A stretch of DNA of 49,865 bases. Source: SIG644 sp045613985 (GTDB lineage Bacteria > Bacillota > Clostridia > Oscillospirales > CAG-272). The stretch spans positions 1 to 49,865 of the forward strand of contig JAZLCA010000002.1 of NCBI GenBank assembly GCA_045613985.1. The letters run 5' to 3'. Below the pieces are notes generated by a model. It saw only the letters and a program-made list of their open reading frames with translations, was not told the origin of the DNA and ran no database searches. Positions 16,253 through 24,684 of the stretch are shown piece after piece (within the stretch, counting starts at the first letter, position 1; the number at the start of each line of letters is the position of its first letter). The translations under genes were made by a program, and so were the position numbers.

Positions 16253-17287
16253 ATGATTCACCCTTTTTCCCGACTTCGCCGCATCGCAGCGGGGCTGTTG
16301 GCACTCTTGATGCTGACGATGCTTTTGGGCAGTTGCTCCTCTGTCGTCTCCAAACCGATCGAGCCCAGCGAGCAAGACATCAAGGTGGTGGCTACCTGCG
16401 AGGGCTATGACATCTATTATGAGGAATTCCGCTACGTCGCCCTTTCTTTCCGCGACCAATTTGTCTCCCGCTACGGAAAGGATATCTGGACCGATGCCGA
16501 AAAGACGGCCAAATATCTTCCCCTGCTTAAAGAAAAGATCACCGAAAGTCTGACCGTCAACTACGCCATCCTTTCTCTGTGCGATAACTACAACATCGAC
16601 TACCAGGACAAAAAGATCCAAGAGGCGGTTCAGGACATGATCGACGAGACGGTCGTCGAGATCGGCGGACGTGACAATTACATTGAAATGCTGGCAGCCA
16701 TGTACATGACCGACCATTTCGTCCGCTTCACGCTGGCTACCGATATGTGCGAGACCGAGCTGGTCTACGTCTTGAAGGATCTGGGCCTTGTCATTGACAA
16801 TGAAAAGGACTTCCTTCCCTACGCACTCAAGGATGAAAACTTCTGCGCGACCTATCACGTCTTCATCGGTAACGATCCCGGCGACGATATCGAAGCCAAT
16901 CGTGCAAAAGCGCAAGAGGTTGCCGATAAGGTGCTGAACGGAGCCGATATTAAGCAAATCATCGGATCTTCCGTCAACGAAGACGTCGGCTCTTCGGGTA
17001 TTCCCTATCACTTCACCCACAACGAATACGATAAACCCTACGAGGAAGCCGCATTTGCCCTGGAAATCGGAGAATGCAGCGGTGTGGTCGAATGTGAAAA
17101 CGGATTTTACATCATTCAGCGTCAGCCGCTGAGCGAATCTTACATTGTAAACAACGTCTCTACCCTGTGGCAACGTTATCAGTATGCCGAGGTGGAAGCT
17201 CTGATCGATGAACAGCAATCCCGTCTGGTCGTCGAGTGGAACGATTACGGTAACGAGCTTCTGGAAGACCTGCTCAATCTCAAATAA
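16253..17287 (+). CDS. PrsA/SurA-like foldase lipoprotein (peptidyl-prolyl isomerase)
   Basis: The 344-residue protein has a basic start, a hydrophobic core (AAGLLALLMLTMLLGSC) and lipidated C28. A helical chaperone-like region (about 45-195) contains several TLxVNYAILSL and YIEMLAAMYM helices. A parvulin-like segment runs from about 198 to 290: CATYHVFIG, ANRAKAQEVADKVLNGADI, EDVGSSG, and EAAFALEIGECSGVVECENGFYIIQ. The order helix bundle-parvulin-helix fits PrsA-type foldases that help secreted proteins fold at the outer face of the membrane. The parvulin domain looks divergent, so isomerase activity is not certain. AAGGAAGG precedes the ATG. Confidence 0.85.
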   Translation: MIHPFSRLRRIAAGLLALLMLTMLLGSCSSVVSKPIEPSEQDIKVVATCEGYDIYYEEFRYVALSFRDQFVSRYGKDIWTDAEKTAKYLPLLKEKITESLTVNYAILSLCDNYNIDYQDKKIQEAVQDMIDETVVEIGGRDNYIEMLAAMYMTDHFVRFTLATDMCETELVYVLKDLGLVIDNEKDFLPYALKDENFCATYHVFIGNDPGDDIEANRAKAQEVADKVLNGADIKQIIGSSVNEDVGSSGIPYHFTHNEYDKPYEEAAFALEIGECSGVVECENGFYIIQRQPLSESYIVNNVSTLWQRYQYAEVEALIDEQQSRLVVEWNDYGNELLEDLLNLK

Positions 17288-17689
17288 TCACCCAAAAAAC
17301 AATAAAAACAAAAGATAAGGCATCACGTCACCCCATCCCCCGCCCCGACGGAAAAACGAGTGTCCGTCGCCGCCGAGCAGCAGACACAGCCCAAGGAGCA
17401 AAAGCTCCTCGCTTCCCCATGCTTCCCGCCGCCCGATCGGCAGGCGCATCTCCCGGATCGAGTGCTCCGCCGTAACGTCTTGCACGTTATCTTGCACGTC
17501 ATCTTGCACGTCATCTTGCATCGTCTCTCCCCCATCCTTTACCAAAGGCAGGAGAGACGATGCTTTATTTTTGTCCTCCTTGGCCAATGCTTCCGGAATC
17601 GGTTCACCGATCGGCGGATACCGAAAGGCGTTGCCGCTGTAATTTTGCGGGATGGAGCGCCCCTCATCCTCGCGCCGCTGTGTATACAT
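17288..17689 (-). CDS. Hypothetical protein with a 4-residue repeat and hydrophobic tail
   Basis: I do not recognise this 133-residue protein. It has a polar, charged N-terminal half, an in-frame repeat DDVQ-DDVQ-DNVQ-DV (about 59-72) from a 12-bp DNA repeat, and two hydrophobic stretches near the end (ELLLLGLCLLLGG and VMPYLLFLLFFG). GAGGAGG lies before the ATG. It is third in a tight cluster of three small minus-strand genes (gaps 9 and 11 bases). The hydrophobic glycine-rich tail recalls small proteins of spore-forming Clostridia, but that is impression only. Its stop abuts the end of the convergent PrsA-like gene. Confidence 0.65.
   Translation of the reverse strand: MYTQRREDEGRSIPQNYSGNAFRYPPIGEPIPEALAKEDKNKASSLLPLVKDGGETMQDDVQDDVQDNVQDVTAEHSIREMRLPIGRREAWGSEELLLLGLCLLLGGDGHSFFRRGGGWGDVMPYLLFLLFFG
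17479..17526. repeat. 12-bp tandem repeat inside a coding region
   Basis: Four units of CTTGCACGTCAT-type sequence, the last degenerate, code for the DDVQ repeat on the minus strand. The unit is a multiple of three, so copy changes keep the frame. Confidence 0.85.
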
Positions 17690-17700
17690 AGCCTACCTCC

Positions 17701-18075
17701 TCACTGCATGGACCGAAGCGCTTCGGTCAGTTTGGATACCTTGATCATGGTATCCAGCGTCCGCTGTCTTGACTCACTCAGATAAGGACGCAGGGCGCAA
17801 AGCAGGGCCGTCGGCGTTTCGGGGCGCTTTCCCGCCGGTTGCCCCACCGGCTCGGACAGCGTTTGCACCGTCCGCAACAGTATCGGCAATTTGGACAGCA
17901 ACTCGGGATGAGAAAGCAACGCGCCCAATCCGCCCTCCGCTGACGGTGCTTCCGCTTTGCCCTCCGCCGGCTGTTCCTGCGTGCGAGTATCCTGCGTCCC
18001 CCCGCCCTTCAGCATCTCGTCCTGTTCCACCGCGGAAAGTATCTGTTCAAACGAACGTCCGAAATCCTGTTGCAT
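17701..18075 (-). CDS. Hypothetical protein, middle gene of a three-gene cluster
   Basis: An unrecognised 124-residue protein. The N-terminal part (FGRSFEQILSAVEQDEM) is helical. A proline/glutamate-rich linker occupies about 27-48, and a helical C-terminal part follows (LSKLPILLRTVQTL, then TALLCALRPYLSESRQRTLDTMIKVSKLTEAL). There is no signal peptide or membrane segment. It starts nine bases after the 75-residue upstream gene and ends eleven bases before the next, so the three are surely cotranscribed. The codon pattern and ribosome sites support real genes. Confidence 0.65.
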   Translation of the reverse strand: MQQDFGRSFEQILSAVEQDEMLKGGGTQDTRTQEQPAEGKAEAPSAEGGLGALLSHPELLSKLPILLRTVQTLSEPVGQPAGKRPETPTALLCALRPYLSESRQRTLDTMIKVSKLTEALRSMQ

Positions 18076-18084
18076 ACCTCGCCC

Positions 18085-18312
18085 TCACGACCTCCCGCCC
18101 CGCCGCAAGCCTTCGATCTGCTGTGCCGCGAGATTGATATCCTCGTCGCTTGCCATCTCCAACGCCCGTCTGACCGAAGCAATATCATCGGGGCGAATGG
18201 CAATACCCGCAAGATCAATGCCGTTTTCTCCTGCCAAACGCCGAATCAAAGCGCTCAGCTGTGCATCGTTGAGCGACAACAGCCGCCGTACTGCATTTCG
18301 ATCCAATTTCAT
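18085..18312 (-). CDS. Small hypothetical helical protein, first gene of a three-gene cluster
   Basis: A 75-residue protein without a recognised domain. It is helical throughout (RNAVRRLLSLNDAQLSALIRRLA, then DDIASVRRALEMASDEDINLAAQQIEGL). The ATG at 18310-18312 follows AAGGAG by nine bases. A longer in-frame extension reaches 18417 but overlaps the promoter. The gene is driven by a clear promoter that faces away from hprK, so the cluster and hprK share a 170-base regulatory gap. Confidence 0.65.
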   Translation of the reverse strand: MKLDRNAVRRLLSLNDAQLSALIRRLAGENGIDLAGIAIRPDDIASVRRALEMASDEDINLAAQQIEGLRRGGRS

Positions 18313-18357
18313 ACCGACCATCTCCTTTCCATCGCCGCACGTTAGCGGTCGTACGCC

Positions 18358-18386
18358 AGTATATGACAAAAAAGCGAAAGTGACAA
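18358..18386 (-). promoter_or_regulatory. Promoter of the three-gene hypothetical cluster
   Basis: The minus strand reads TTGTCA, 17 bases, TATACT. It is divergent from and 24 bases away from the hprK promoter. Confidence 0.7.
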
Positions 18387-18410
18387 AAGCGCAAAAATGC
18401 GCCGCGGGGG

Positions 18411-18439
18411 TAGACAAGCCGTCCTTTTCGTGCTATACT
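18411..18439 (+). promoter_or_regulatory. Promoter of hprK
   Basis: TAGACA, 17 bases, TATACT, ending 44 bases before the hprK start codon. Confidence 0.65.
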
Positions 18440-18483
18440 AATGGAAAAGAATCCAAGAGCTATCACCCACAAGGAGGATCGCC

Positions 18484-19416
18484 ATGTCAAAATACACCAT
18501 TCCGCTTTCCAAAATCGCCGAGGAATTTTCCTTTGAGAGCGTCGTCATCCCCTCACATTACCAGGAAATCATGCTGACCACCCCCGAGATCAACCGTCCC
18601 GGTCTTGCGTTGGGCGGCTATTACGAGCGATTTGAAAGCACGCGTATCCAGATCATCGGAAACGCAGAGATCCATTACCTACGCTCGTTGACCGAGGAGG
18701 AGCGCATCTATCGGTTGCAGGCTCTGGTCAAGGCGCATCCCGTCGCCATTGTCATCACCTCAGGACATACTCCTTTTCCTGCACTGGAAGAGGCTTGCGT
18801 CGAAGAGAACGTTCCCTTGTTCCGCACCGCCGAGAAAACCAGCCCGCTGATGGCGGCGCTGATCGCATCACTCAACGTTCATCTCGCTCCCCGAATTACC
18901 CGCCATGGCGTCCTCGTCGACGTATACGGCGAGGGTATCCTCATTTTGGGCGACAGCGGCGTCGGCAAGAGTGAAACTGCCATCGAGCTTGTCAAGCGCG
19001 GCCACCGTCTGATCGCAGACGATGCCGTTGAGATCAAGCGAGTGTCCTCGAAAGCCCTTGTCGGATCGGCTCCCGATATCATTCGCCATTACGTCGAGCT
19101 GCGCGGCATCGGCATTGTGGACGTCCGCCGCCTGTTTGGTATGGGTGCCGTTAAGGACACCGAAAAGATCGACCTGGTTGTCAATCTTGAACCATGGGAA
19201 CAGGGCAAGCCCTATGACCGTCTGGGCCTGGACGAAGAGACCATTGACATTCTCGGCCTCAAATTGCCCGCCATCACCATTCCCGTCAGCCCCGGCCGTA
19301 ACCTCGCCATCATTTTGGAGATCGCCGCTATGAACAATCGCCAAAAACGCATGGGTTATAACACCGCCCGCGAATTCAACAAACGTCTGATGGGACAAAT
19401 GGGCATCGAAGAATAA
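18484..19416 (+). CDS. hprK: HPr kinase/phosphorylase
   Basis: This bifunctional enzyme phosphorylates and dephosphorylates Ser46 of HPr, the switch for CcpA-dependent carbon catabolite control in Gram-positive bacteria. The 310-residue protein has an N-terminal ~130-residue domain, then the signature RHGVLVDVYGEGILILGDSGVGKSE with P-loop 156-163 and the conserved H141. ADDAVEI follows, and then the second signature VELRGIGIVDVRRLFG. The ATG follows AAGGAGG. In this window it stands alone, without lgt or PTS genes. With three glycosidases nearby, it fits an organism that ranks its sugar sources. Confidence 0.97.
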   Translation: MSKYTIPLSKIAEEFSFESVVIPSHYQEIMLTTPEINRPGLALGGYYERFESTRIQIIGNAEIHYLRSLTEEERIYRLQALVKAHPVAIVITSGHTPFPALEEACVEENVPLFRTAEKTSPLMAALIASLNVHLAPRITRHGVLVDVYGEGILILGDSGVGKSETAIELVKRGHRLIADDAVEIKRVSSKALVGSAPDIIRHYVELRGIGIVDVRRLFGMGAVKDTEKIDLVVNLEPWEQGKPYDRLGLDEETIDILGLKLPAITIPVSPGRNLAIILEIAAMNNRQKRMGYNTAREFNKRLMGQMGIEE

Positions 19417-19423
19417 AAAAATC

Positions 19424-19455
19424 GGGGAGAAGCCGTAGCTTCTCCCCTTTCCTTT
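19424..19455. terminator. Bidirectional terminator between hprK and the phage module
   Basis: A perfect 10-bp stem (19424-19433 with 19438-19447), a 4-base loop, TTTCCTTTT on plus and GATTTTTTTATT on minus. Confidence 0.88.
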
Positions 19456-19462
19456 TGGGCAA

Positions 19463-19852
19463 TCAATCAAACACGTAGACGTCACGGATGGAGACCGACA
19501 CACCCGAGCATCCCTCGCTGGTGATGCGCTTGATCTCCTCGGCGTATCGCGCAAACAGGCGGTCGGAAAAGCTCTCGTTTTCCGTTTCCACCAACTGCGC
19601 CGCCACGTACAAAGCCCCTGCCCCCATAAAGCGCTCGTGGAGTGGAAATACATCATCCAGATCCACCGTAGCCGCCATCTGTGATTCCCTGCGGCTGCCG
19701 CGTGATGCGCCATAAAACCCATCCGCCTCACGGCATTCCGCCACAAAGCAAGCCAGAAGATAGGGGGCTCTTGCCTCGTAGTCACCGCAGTCCTCGTACT
19801 GCTCCTCTGCAAGCAGGGCAAGGGCCGCGTCGTAAATGTCCCGATTGGTCAT
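19463..19852 (-). CDS. Small phage protein, candidate head-completion/connector
   Basis: A 129-residue protein, last gene of the phage head module, starting nine bases after the coat stop codon. It begins with a helical part (NRDIYDAALALLAEE, YLLACFVAECREADGF), and FPLHERFMGAGALYVAAQLVETENESFSDRLFARYAEEI follows. The helical pattern and the position right after the coat gene resemble small adaptor (gp4/gp6-type) proteins, but I cannot name a family with certainty. After it comes only the shared terminator, so no tail genes follow. Confidence 0.6.
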   Translation of the reverse strand: MTNRDIYDAALALLAEEQYEDCGDYEARAPYLLACFVAECREADGFYGASRGSRRESQMAATVDLDDVFPLHERFMGAGALYVAAQLVETENESFSDRLFARYAEEIKRITSEGCSGVSVSIRDVYVFD

Positions 19853-19861
19853 ACCGTCACC

Positions 19862-20695
19862 TTAGGCGGCAACGCCCAGATCCAGAAGGATCATCTCGGC
19901 GGGATGTACCACCTTGGCGCCGTACAGGTGCAGACCCTTCACAGCATCCGCAAAACGCTTCTCGGGACGATAAGCATCGATCTCGGACAGCTGCTCGGCA
20001 AACGCGATTGCTCGCTTGGTTCTCGCCAGGCACTTGTGATACGTCACGCCCTCACCCTCGACCTTTGCAATATTGGGGCTGACGTAGATCTTACAACCGC
20101 CGACACTGCCCAGACAGCCGCTCTCCAGCATCTCGCCGTTGTCGGTAGACAGCATCACCTTGGCCTTGAGGATCATCGCCGCGATTTCGGGAGAAACCTC
20201 AAGCACCACGTCGGACGAGTCGCCCACGCCGCTGCCATAGAGTGCCGTGCGGGCAGAGATCAGCGCGTCCATAATATTCTCTGCCGTAACCGTCTCGTTT
20301 TTGATGGTCTTGCCGGCCTCACCGTACAGACCGAATACGTAAGCGTCCGCCGTGTTCGCCAAAGCAGCAGCCGCCACACGCATTGCCTCGCTCATCAGCT
20401 TAGGCGAGGACTGAGCGCGGTCAATATCGTCGATCTGGAAATTAAAATACTTGGCCTGATCGATGCAAAGCTCGCGCACCGTATCGTCCAGCGTCTGAGG
20501 GGTGGACATATCGGTGTTTTTGGTATAATCGCCGACCGAAACATCACCGATACCGCAGATCTTGACAACCGCGCCCTTCTCGCGAATATCGCCTTCATAA
20601 GCACGGTTGCAGTTCGCAACTGCAACGTAACGGGAATCCAGCGAACTTGCCAGCGTCTCACTCCATACCGTAGAAATAAAATTTGTAATTGCCAT
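19862..20695 (-). CDS. Phage major capsid (coat) protein
   Basis: A 277-residue protein with the typical start of phage coat proteins of the P22-like/HK97-fold group found in Bacillota: AITNFISTVWSETLASSLD, then NRAYEGDI and the GDxVxVxxxIGDVSVGDYTKNTDM region. LCIDQAKYFNFQIDDIDRAQ and a later VVLEVSPEIAAMILKAK segment follow. It should form the icosahedral shell. It lies directly after the scaffold gene, as expected. The frame is full and shows no sign of decay. Confidence 0.85.
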   Translation of the reverse strand: MAITNFISTVWSETLASSLDSRYVAVANCNRAYEGDIREKGAVVKICGIGDVSVGDYTKNTDMSTPQTLDDTVRELCIDQAKYFNFQIDDIDRAQSSPKLMSEAMRVAAAALANTADAYVFGLYGEAGKTIKNETVTAENIMDALISARTALYGSGVGDSSDVVLEVSPEIAAMILKAKVMLSTDNGEMLESGCLGSVGGCKIYVSPNIAKVEGEGVTYHKCLARTKRAIAFAEQLSEIDAYRPEKRFADAVKGLHLYGAKVVHPAEMILLDLGVAA

Positions 20696-20745
20696 TGTTT
20701 TTTTCCTCCTTGTTTTTTCCGCCTCATACGAGGCCTTTTTTGTTT

Positions 20746-21324
20746 TTATTGCCAGTGCCGCATACTCTCAAATATGCGATCATAATGTTCCCGCACCTCG
20801 TCCCGACTCATCGCACGGACCTGGGCGGGTGAAAAATAGCCGGCTCCTGCGGGGGACGGAACTCCCACCGTGTGCGCCGTGTTGCAGGCGTTTTGACGTT
20901 CAATACGCCTCTTCTCATTGGCAAGACCGCGCTCGTACAGCGCATAAGCTGCCGCCAGCGGCACGCCACCGTGAACCTGCGTCCAAACACGATCGGGCAA
21001 CTCACGCAGCGACACCTCGGGAAAATAATGCTCAAATTCCTCGCACTCCCGTGCCATGCGGGCGGCAAGAGTATCACGACGCTCCAGCTCCGCTTCCAAT
21101 TGGGCAATTCGCGCCGTCAAGCTTTGGACGTCATCTCCTCCCGAGTTCTCATCCATCGAGGACCTTGTCTCCTGCGAGACCGTCTCTTGCGAGACCGTCT
21201 CTTGCGAGATCTCCTCTTGCGAGACCTCCTCCTGCGAGACCACCTCGTCGGGCTGATCACAAACCTGTGCTTCTGTGCCGTCTTGCACGGGAATATCAAG
21301 TTCCATGCTGTCCGTCTGTTCCAT
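20746..21324 (-). CDS. Phage scaffolding-like protein with 5-residue repeats
   Basis: A 192-residue acidic protein. An N-terminal acidic region contains five tandem VSQEx units (15-bp DNA repeats), then a coiled coil (SLTARIAQLEAELERRDTLAARMAREC), and a C-terminal segment YFSPAQVRAMSRDEVREHYDRIFESM. That last block matches the ends of phage scaffold/head-assembly proteins. The gene sits between portal and coat, the usual scaffold position. The ATG at 21322-21324 is chosen because AGGAGG lies eight bases upstream. The start overlaps the end of the portal gene by 29 bases in another frame. Confidence 0.75.
   Translation of the reverse strand: MEQTDSMELDIPVQDGTEAQVCDQPDEVVSQEEVSQEEISQETVSQETVSQETRSSMDENSGGDDVQSLTARIAQLEAELERRDTLAARMARECEEFEHYFPEVSLRELPDRVWTQVHGGVPLAAAYALYERGLANEKRRIERQNACNTAHTVGVPSPAGAGYFSPAQVRAMSRDEVREHYDRIFESMRHWQ
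21168..21242. repeat. 15-bp tandem repeat (five units) in the scaffold gene
   Basis: Five units of TCTCTTGCGAGACCG-type sequence encode repeated VSQET/VSQEE/ISQET on the minus strand. Unit size keeps the frame. Confidence 0.85.
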
Positions 21325-22855
21325 CCGTCCTACCTCCTTCACTCAATTCAATCTGAGCGATCAGCTGCCCACGCATAGGCAGAATTCCTGCCGGCAACTG
21401 TTCCAGATACTGTTTGAGGGTGATGTGTCCGCCCTCCAACAAATGCTGCAAGGTATTTTGCGTGCCGCTGGCGCTGTATTGCGTCAGATTGCCAACCTCC
21501 ACACGGGAGCGCAGAATGCAACGGCGCAGCAGATCGAAGTCAATCTCTTCCAATCGCTTGCCCTCTGCATCCTCCAACGGCAACCACGCCGCGCCGGAAT
21601 TCGTAGCGCACAAAAGATCCGCCCAGATATCCGCCATATCCTCAATGCACTGCTGATAGGCGGTACAAACCTGCGCCAGCGCCGTCCTTGATGCCTCCTG
21701 CAAGGCCAGAATCGCACTGGTGTTGCTGGCCTGCGCCGAGCCCAGCACCGTGTCGGTCGCCCCCATCATTTCCTTGGTGACGTTGATCGCACTTTCGATC
21801 AGGGCCATGTAACCGTCCTGCATCTGTCCCGTGCCGACCACCTGCACCGCATCGGCCAGATTACCGCCGACCGCAGCAATGGCTTCTCCCACCTCGTTGG
21901 TCCACTCGGGAATACGGCTCTTGTCATATACCACCTTGGAAAAAGCGGTATCCGTCATATGCTTCATCATCATCGCATAGGCACGGTTGATGAATTTTTG
22001 GTTGGCGATCATGCCGCTGACCGGCGAAGTTCCGTGAAAGCTGCCGTAGGTCGGCATCCAGTTGAAATAGGCTACAGGGTACAAATGCATATTGGTCCTA
22101 ACGCGGCGAATGACTGCCTCACGGGTGGATTTTTCCAACCATACTGCCCCGTCCTCCTTCCAGAACTTCAACAGGACCGTCACCTTGGCCTGCTCCTCGT
22201 CCTCCAGTTCGGGGACGCGGCCGCCTCTGCTTTCAAAAAACGCTCGGGCATCCGATTGGATGCGGGCAATCGTCTCCTGCGACGCTCCTGCCAAGGCTGC
22301 CTCGCGGCGCAATGCCGCCACACTTTCGCGACCGGCCAGAATAATGTATTCCTGGCTTTGAATGTCCGCACGGTTCATATCTGCCGCGTACAGCTCACAG
22401 CCGTCCCATACTACCGTTTGAACGTCTCCGCCGGGAGCTTTTTTTTCATCCCAGTAGCAATACAGCACGCCGTCCCCCGACAAAGCCGCATCCAACAGCA
22501 AACGATAGACCAAGCGGTCCATGTGACAGTTTTCCCAACGATAGAGCATATGTCGATTCAAGGCGACCAAGCTCTTTTGTAAGCGATCCCGCAGTTGTGC
22601 ATTGGGCAAAGGCATCATTCCTTCATCCGAATAGGTCACCGACAAACGTCCTCCCGCCACCGCACCGATCAGATAATCGGTCACGCGGCGAACGATATTA
22701 AATACCGGCTTGGGAAGCGAACGCTCACCCGAAAAATCCCCCCACTGATCGCCGCAATAAAACTGTCGGTTGCGGCCAACCGTTTCATAAAGGCCAAGAC
22801 GTTGCTTGTGGGCACGTCCCGCTTCGTATTGTTCCCAGGCTTTTGTTTTTTTCAT
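21296..22855 (-). CDS. Phage portal protein (P22-like)
   Basis: A 519-residue portal candidate. It starts with RNRQFYCGDQWGDF and FNIVRRVTDYLIGAV. A wing region with repeated aspartate/tryptophan motifs follows, then YGSFHGTSPVSGMIANQKFINRAYAMMMKHM, and the long stem helix region INVTKEMMGATDTVLGSAQASNTSAILALQEAS. That pattern is characteristic of the P22-type portal family. The portal is the dodecameric DNA channel at one capsid vertex and docks the terminase. AAAGGAG precedes the ATG. It lies 33 bases after the gp10-like gene. Confidence 0.87.
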   Translation of the reverse strand: MKKTKAWEQYEAGRAHKQRLGLYETVGRNRQFYCGDQWGDFSGERSLPKPVFNIVRRVTDYLIGAVAGGRLSVTYSDEGMMPLPNAQLRDRLQKSLVALNRHMLYRWENCHMDRLVYRLLLDAALSGDGVLYCYWDEKKAPGGDVQTVVWDGCELYAADMNRADIQSQEYIILAGRESVAALRREAALAGASQETIARIQSDARAFFESRGGRVPELEDEEQAKVTVLLKFWKEDGAVWLEKSTREAVIRRVRTNMHLYPVAYFNWMPTYGSFHGTSPVSGMIANQKFINRAYAMMMKHMTDTAFSKVVYDKSRIPEWTNEVGEAIAAVGGNLADAVQVVGTGQMQDGYMALIESAINVTKEMMGATDTVLGSAQASNTSAILALQEASRTALAQVCTAYQQCIEDMADIWADLLCATNSGAAWLPLEDAEGKRLEEIDFDLLRRCILRSRVEVGNLTQYSASGTQNTLQHLLEGGHITLKQYLEQLPAGILPMRGQLIAQIELSEGGRTDGTDGQHGT

Positions 22856-22888
22856 GTCGTTTCTCCTTTCTCCGACAAATTCTGCCGG

Positions 22889-24664
22889 TTATTCGCTTGA
22901 TTGCGTTCCAAGACGCACCTGATACAAATGTAATGGGCCATGCGCATCGCACCTGACGCCTACGCGAATGAACCGGAAGCGTCCGATGCCCACGCGGCAT
23001 TGCATTTGGCTGATCTCGCCACCGTCCCCCGTCAAACGGATGTTTTGGCTTTTCCCATCCACACGCTGCAATGTGAGCGTCACACCATCCTGCGGACAAA
23101 CGCCGACCAAGCTCGCCTGACACAGCCGCTTGGCGCGATCGGGACGTCCGAAATCCAAAAACATACTTTGATATTCCGCCACAATGGCTCGCTCCTCGCC
23201 CGCAGGATGCTCCTTCGTAACGATCACATCCCGATCGGCATTTTCCTGCATTCGATACAACGTGCATCCCATGACGACCCCGGGCTCTCCTCCAAGATCC
23301 AACGTCAAACGGGGAACAAAGCCATCAAAGCTGGTCCAAGACCCAAGATCCGCCTGATATACCCATACGCGCTCCCGGCCCCCTGGCATATAGCACCAGA
23401 TCTCACCTCGCTTGGTATCCGCCCACAGCGTTGTTGCTTGCTCGAATCCCTCGCCCATCAAGGAATGAACGGTGTGGGATACCACCTCGGCATTGCATTC
23501 GTTTCGCTCGTCCGTGTCGCTGTTCCAACGCAAAAGCCCCGCGGTAAATATGGTAAAGGGCTGATTGCCCGCCACAGCGACGGAGCCCGTACGGCTGCAT
23601 CCCATAGAGGTATTGACCGGGATCAGACGAAGGGAGCCATCCTCGTTGACCTGCCCATCCGACATCCAGCTGCCCTTGGCTGTAAAGATCAGCGAACGGT
23701 CGTAATGACGACATCCGCCCGTCACTGCATGAATACCGTCACCGATGGTCATCTCATCCTCTTTTGTGACGTATATCATGCAGGTGTTGGGCATCACGGC
23801 ACGCACCGCCTGTTGTTCCTTCGGCGAAATGGCACGGCTGATGCGCACAGTAGACTTTCCTGGAACGTCATAGAACAAAATTCTGGCGTCCTCCGCGCGG
23901 CCCAAGGCACAAGCACGGCGTGCATTCTTGAGATCAGAGCACAGAGGCGCAAAATCCTCCGGCATGGTCAGGTACAACTCGACCTCCGTTCCCGCAGGCA
24001 GGGCCTCGCTCATCTCTATACGATTCACGGACGTATTTAACCGAACCGTCTTCGCGTAGACCTCTCCTCCCACTACGGCCGCATCCACCGAAACAGGGCA
24101 CAAAGGTGACAGGTAAATGTAATACCCCTCGGTGTGCATGCGAACGCGGATCCTTACACGGCGGGACAGTAGATTCGGCTGCTCGTACACCGTGCGGCCC
24201 TCCGTTTCATAATCATCCCACCCGTTGCCATAAAGAGGAACGTAGCCCTCCGTCGGCGCAAGACCGGTAGGAGTGAGACTGAAAAATTGCTCGCCATCCA
24301 ACAAGATCAGCTGTCCGCCATACTCCAAAAACGTAACCTCACCCTCCGAAGTCGCCAGCGTGGCAATGGGCGTAGCCACATGCATTTCCGCCTTTTGGTC
24401 GACACTGTACACCGTGTGTCCCGCGACAACGTACGTCTCATACACGCCGCCACGCAAAATGGAAATTGCCCCGCGGATATCCTGGTCGAACGTAGCCAAC
24501 GGCACAAGACCGCCGCGCCGCCTAAGACTTCCGTCCTTCATGCGGCGAAGATTGCGCAAATCAAAGCTCGTACTGCCGCCACACAAGGCAGATGCGCGGT
24601 CCAAACCGCCAAAGTCATCGATAACGACTTCCCTATGCCTCGTTTCCTTGGTTTGATACTTCAT
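22889..24664 (-). CDS. Phage packaged-DNA stabilisation-like protein (gp10-type beta-propeller)
   Basis: A 591-residue, almost all-beta protein. It begins with FGGLDRASALCGGSTSFDLRNLRRMKDGSLRRRGGLVPLA, a pattern seen in phage tail-accessory/head-closure proteins of the P22 gp10 type. WD-like blades follow, including RHYDRSLIFTAKGSWMSDGQ, ATTLWADTKRGEIWCYMPGG and VWVYQADLGSWTSFDGFVPR. Such proteins plug or extend the portal. The ATG at 24662-24664 follows AAAGGAG. Position between terminase and portal differs from P22, where gene 10 follows the coat. Assignment rests on fold pattern and context. Confidence 0.65.
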   Translation of the reverse strand: MKYQTKETRHREVVIDDFGGLDRASALCGGSTSFDLRNLRRMKDGSLRRRGGLVPLATFDQDIRGAISILRGGVYETYVVAGHTVYSVDQKAEMHVATPIATLATSEGEVTFLEYGGQLILLDGEQFFSLTPTGLAPTEGYVPLYGNGWDDYETEGRTVYEQPNLLSRRVRIRVRMHTEGYYIYLSPLCPVSVDAAVVGGEVYAKTVRLNTSVNRIEMSEALPAGTEVELYLTMPEDFAPLCSDLKNARRACALGRAEDARILFYDVPGKSTVRISRAISPKEQQAVRAVMPNTCMIYVTKEDEMTIGDGIHAVTGGCRHYDRSLIFTAKGSWMSDGQVNEDGSLRLIPVNTSMGCSRTGSVAVAGNQPFTIFTAGLLRWNSDTDERNECNAEVVSHTVHSLMGEGFEQATTLWADTKRGEIWCYMPGGRERVWVYQADLGSWTSFDGFVPRLTLDLGGEPGVVMGCTLYRMQENADRDVIVTKEHPAGEERAIVAEYQSMFLDFGRPDRAKRLCQASLVGVCPQDGVTLTLQRVDGKSQNIRLTGDGGEISQMQCRVGIGRFRFIRVGVRCDAHGPLHLYQVRLGTQSSE

Positions 24665-24684
24665 ATCCTTCTCCTTTCCGTGGG

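Noticed and set aside
17479..17526. CRISPR-like short repeats (also 21168-21242 and 37403-37460)
   Set aside because: Units are 12-15 bp, tandem without spacers, and in frame inside coding regions.
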